A DNA stretch of 64,000 nt from Corynebacterium sp. 122RC1 (GTDB lineage: Bacteria > Actinomycetota > Actinomycetes > Mycobacteriales > Mycobacteriaceae), in the NCBI RefSeq assembly GCF_024580955.1, contig NZ_JANIKD010000005.1, forward strand, positions 1-64,000. The letters run 5' to 3'. Positions 61,622 to 64,000 of this stretch are shown here, in pieces. The first letter of the stretch is position 1. Every line of letters begins with the position of its first letter. The position numbers and the translations under genes were made by a program. The notes beneath the pieces are model-generated. The model worked only from the letters and a program-made list of their open reading frames with translations, searched no databases and was not told the DNA's origin.

Positions 61622-62764
61622 ATGCCAACAACAACTGTCGAACACATCCGCCGCGCGCTTGAGCAGGCGTACCCGCCGCACCTAGCAGAGAGCTGGGATG
61701 CCGTGGGGTTGATTTGCGGGGACCCCGAGGCGCCCGTGCGCAAGGTTGCGTTTGCATTAGATTGCACGCTTGAGGTCGCCGAGGCGGCTGTGGCGTGCGG
61801 CGCTGACATGTTAGTGGTGCATCATCCGTTGTTGTTGCGCGGGGTGACGTCGGTAGCTGCAGATACCCCGAAGGGGCGCGTGATCCACACCCTGATACGT
61901 GCCGGCGTGGCGCTGTTCGCGGCGCACACGAACGCGGATTCGGCGCGGCCTGGGGTCAACGACCGCCTCGCGGAGCTCGTGGGCATCAGCTCCGGGCGGC
62001 CGATCATGCCCAAGCTCGATTCCCTGGAAAAATGGGGCGTGCAGGTGCCAAAGCAGCAGGCAGAGGCGTTGAAGAGGGGGCTTTTCGACGCGGGCGGGGG
62101 CAGCATTGGGAACTACAAGGAATGCGCGTTCAGCGTGGAGGGGCGCGGCGAGTTCACCCCTTTGGAGCAAGCGGATCCCACGATCGGGCAGCAGGGGCGC
62201 CATGAGGAGGTGGCTGAGGTGCGCGTGGAGTTTGTTGCGGAGCCGAAGCGCCGCAATGCAATTCTCGCTGCACTGCGCGATGCGCACCCTTACGAGGAGC
62301 CGGCGTTCGATGTGGTGGCAATGGAGCCCACCGAAGACCTGGACACCGCGTTCGGTCTCGGCCGGGTGGGGGAGTTGCCGCAGCCCATGCGCTTTGCCGA
62401 CTTTGTGCAGCAGGTCGCCGACGCCTTGCCAGAGACCGCCTGGGGCGTGCGCGCTGCGGGCGACCCTGACGCTATGGTGCATCGCATCGCTGTGTCCTCC
62501 GGTTCCGGGGATGGCTTCCTCAGCGCGGCTGCCAAGCTGGGCGTGGATGTGTATGTGACCTCTGACCTGCGCCATCACCCCGTGGACGAGCACCTGCGCG
62601 CCGGGGGACCGTTCGTGGTGGACACCGCGCACTGGGCTAGCGAGTTTCCATGGACCAGCCAGGCTTCCGAGGTGGTGGCACAGGCGTGTCCTGAGGTTGA
62701 GGTGGAGGTCCTGGGGATTCGCACCGACCCGTGGACTATTTCCGCGCACCCGCGAGTACAGTAG
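61622..62764 (+). CDS. NIF3-family dinuclear metal-binding protein
   Basis: 380 residues from ATG 61622. The metal ligands are in VVHHPLLLRG (two His), HTNADSARPG, and near the C-terminus DTAHWASE. The inserted PII-like domain (about 220-270, HPYEEPAFD) is also present. The family forms hexamers with two metal ions per subunit; YqfO and human NIF3L1 are relatives with no agreed enzymatic role. Eight bases after the CobC-like stop, so probably co-transcribed. The open frame upstream comes from the repeat region and is not part of the gene. Confidence 0.88.
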   Translation: MPTTTVEHIRRALEQAYPPHLAESWDAVGLICGDPEAPVRKVAFALDCTLEVAEAAVACGADMLVVHHPLLLRGVTSVAADTPKGRVIHTLIRAGVALFAAHTNADSARPGVNDRLAELVGISSGRPIMPKLDSLEKWGVQVPKQQAEALKRGLFDAGGGSIGNYKECAFSVEGRGEFTPLEQADPTIGQQGRHEEVAEVRVEFVAEPKRRNAILAALRDAHPYEEPAFDVVAMEPTEDLDTAFGLGRVGELPQPMRFADFVQQVADALPETAWGVRAAGDPDAMVHRIAVSSGSGDGFLSAAAKLGVDVYVTSDLRHHPVDEHLRAGGPFVVDTAHWASEFPWTSQASEVVAQACPEVEVEVLGIRTDPWTISAHPRVQ

Positions 62765-62805
62765 GAACCTAGCGTTTTTGCTTGGAGAAAGGATCACTTT
62801 AGCTC

Positions 62806-63531
62806 ATGGCACTCACTCTTGACCCAGCCACCCAGGGGCTCTTGCTCGAGCTTGCGAACTTGACCAGGGCGCAGTCTGTGAACGTAGCCCAAAAGAAGCC
62901 ACAGCAAGTGGTGTTGCTGGAGCGGCTCCAGGCTAAGCTTGCGCGGGCTGAGCAGGGTGTTTCCAGTGCGCAGATGGCCGTGGATGACATGGAGCTGGAG
63001 GTGCTGCGCATCCAGGAGGATGAGCGGAAGTTGCGGCGCCGTTTGTCGGATAGCACCCAACAGTTGCGTGCGGCCACGGACCCGGAGCTGCGCCGGGACT
63101 TGCAGCATGACGTTGCTGCGGCGACCTCGCGCATCAATAATCTCACTGGTGAAATGCAGGAGGCCCACAATGAGCTGCACGCCTTGCGCCAGAATGTGGA
63201 TTTCCATGGGGCAAAGCTCGATGAGGCGCGCCGCGAGGTAGAGGCGGCGCAGCGCGCGGTCGATGCCCTGGGCGCCAATGATGAAGCACAGGAGGACCCC
63301 GCGGCGCGTATTGAGGAGCTTCGCGCGGCATTGCCAGTGGAGGCGGTTGCGGCCTTTGACGAGGAGCGCGCAATCAATGGCGTGGGCGTGGCCGAGTTCA
63401 ATGGGCGTTCCTGCGGCGGTTGCTTCATTGTGTTGCCGCCTGCAGACATCAGCGCCATCAAGCGCACCCCGGCGAACGAGCTGCCCCAATGCCCCGATTG
63501 TAGCTCCTACCTGGTCTTTTCACGTTCTTAA
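62806..63531 (+). CDS. Coiled-coil protein with C4 zinc ribbon
   Basis: 241 residues. About residues 20-165 are a long coiled coil (ELEVLRIQEDERKLRRRLSD and similar heptads). The C-terminus has the four-cysteine zinc ribbon CGGC...CPDC at ~202-232. The pair NIF3, zinc ribbon protein and RNase H in a row is conserved in actinobacteria by my recollection. Relatives (CT398/YbjQ-like) have been linked to secretion or replication complexes; the function is unproven. Ribosome site GGAGAAAGGA upstream. RNase H starts nine bases after the stop. Confidence 0.85.
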   Translation: MALTLDPATQGLLLELANLTRAQSVNVAQKKPQQVVLLERLQAKLARAEQGVSSAQMAVDDMELEVLRIQEDERKLRRRLSDSTQQLRAATDPELRRDLQHDVAAATSRINNLTGEMQEAHNELHALRQNVDFHGAKLDEARREVEAAQRAVDALGANDEAQEDPAARIEELRAALPVEAVAAFDEERAINGVGVAEFNGRSCGGCFIVLPPADISAIKRTPANELPQCPDCSSYLVFSRS

Positions 63532-63540
63532 GGTGGCGCA

Positions 63541-64000
63541 ATGAAGTTGATGATCCAAGCCGATGGCGGCTCTCGCGGCAACCCGGGGCCGGCGGGTTCG
63601 GGCAGCGTGGTCCTCGACGCCACCGGCAAACCGCTGGCCACAGTGAGCTATGTGGTGGGCCGCGCCACCAACAACGTGGCTGAGTACCATGGCCTCCTCC
63701 AGGGCCTCATCAAGGCCCGCGAGCTGGGCGGCACAGACATTGTGGTGCGCATGGACTCCAAGCTCGTGGTGGAACAGATGGCAGGCCGCTGGAAGATCAA
63801 GCACCCGGACATGAAAGAACTCGCGCTCAAGTGCCAGGAGCTGGTGCGGCAATTCAATAGCGTGGAGTTCGAGTGGGTGCCGCGCGCGAAGAACAAGCTC
63901 GCCGACGAACTCGCCAATAAAGCCATGGACGCTCTGCTCAGCGGCGCCCCCGAAGGCGTTCTGGAGAGCAGTGAGAACGGGTCTCCTTCCGACGTCCCCG
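63541..64000 (+). CDS. RNase HI-domain protein, probably bifunctional RNase H/acid phosphatase (3' end beyond window)
   Basis: The open frame runs past base 64000 for at least 153 residues. It is an RNase HI fold with catalytic carboxylates in QADGGSRGNPG (Asp8), NVAEYHG (Glu), VRMDSKL (Asp) and KLADELAN (Asp). It degrades RNA in RNA-DNA hybrids. In corynebacteria and mycobacteria this locus encodes an RNase H domain fused to a phosphoglycerate-mutase-like (CobC-type) phosphatase; the acidic linker at the window edge fits that, but the second domain is out of view. Confidence 0.85.
   Translation, partial: MKLMIQADGGSRGNPGPAGSGSVVLDATGKPLATVSYVVGRATNNVAEYHGLLQGLIKARELGGTDIVVRMDSKLVVEQMAGRWKIKHPDMKELALKCQELVRQFNSVEFEWVPRAKNKLADELANKAMDALLSGAPEGVLESSENGSPSDVP

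Noticed and set aside
1-64000. Prophage or insertion sequence
   Set aside because: No transposase, integrase or phage structural gene was recognised; the gene set is conserved chromosomal content plus the small repeats.

Overview
The window looks like a contiguous chromosomal segment from a Corynebacterium species or a close mycolic-acid actinobacterium. It is GC-rich and gene-dense, and many genes start with GTG or are probably leaderless. The gene order (aecD, idi, a maltokinase-like gene, malQ, fadD15, hemW, hrcA-dnaJ2, rsmE, phoH, ybeY, corC-like, era, recO, uppS, zur, glyS, dgt, glmS, dnaG, aceE, ending in an RNase H gene) matches what I recall of the aecD-aceE region of Corynebacterium glutamicum. 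The species is an inference from memory; I ran no database search.

Layout. 0-4.2 kb: minus-strand monooxygenase-like gene, AecD beta-lyase and an ABC exporter. 4.5-8.6 kb: two lipoproteins (one DUF3558-like) and a Gly/Ala-rich protein that could be a type VII secretion-type substrate. 8.6-14.4 kb: idi, a short maltokinase-like gene, a carboxylesterase, two tiny membrane proteins and malQ. 14.6-29.8 kb: a long, mostly plus-strand run of lipid, heme, heat-shock, rRNA-processing and cell-wall genes with many translationally coupled starts, ending in an MbfA-like iron exporter facing zur. 29.8-30.8 kb: about 1 kb of AT-richer non-coding DNA with inverted repeats. 30.8-43.5 kb: glyS, TPM protein, YdcF, dgt, a secreted Sa/T1-type RNase with a barstar-like inhibitor, glmS, dnaG and small envelope proteins. 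44-53.3 kb: two tRNAs, gabD2-like dehydrogenase, SDR, NCS1 permease, hydrolases, an acyl carrier protein with a HAD phosphatase, and an AbiEi/DUF559-like orphan. 53.5-64 kb: aceE, DUF3052, tRNA-Val, cobD, SURF1, a low-molecular-weight phosphatase, HAD, a CobC-like aminotransferase, NIF3, a zinc-ribbon coiled-coil protein and a truncated RNase H.

The most unusual content is not a gene. Eighteen copies of a near-identical 69-bp interrupted palindrome (inner arms CAGGACACCTTT / AAAGGTGTCCTG) lie at eight intergenic loci, as single copies or as arrays of two to four with a period of about 102-105 bp (94 bp at one locus). Seventeen of 18 have exactly the same length. All that are asymmetric point the same way along the chromosome whatever the direction of neighbouring genes. 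The 25-nt loops vary much more than the arms or, in the four-copy array, the spacers. No transposase or cas gene is present. This is the best candidate for an undescribed repeat system here.

Other points of interest: the RNase/barstar pair; a primase whose zinc-ligand positions are mostly substituted; the DUF3558-like/Gly-rich pair; a G-rich heptamer tract at the 3' end of malQ; in-frame minisatellites at the termini of several genes; and a hairpin-rich leader before the NCS1 permease. Gene-free stretches over 300 bases (4997-5608, 29816-30845, 35340-35708, 43549-43998, 46726-47077, 51119-51447, 60038-60533) are described below; five of the seven hold the palindromic elements.
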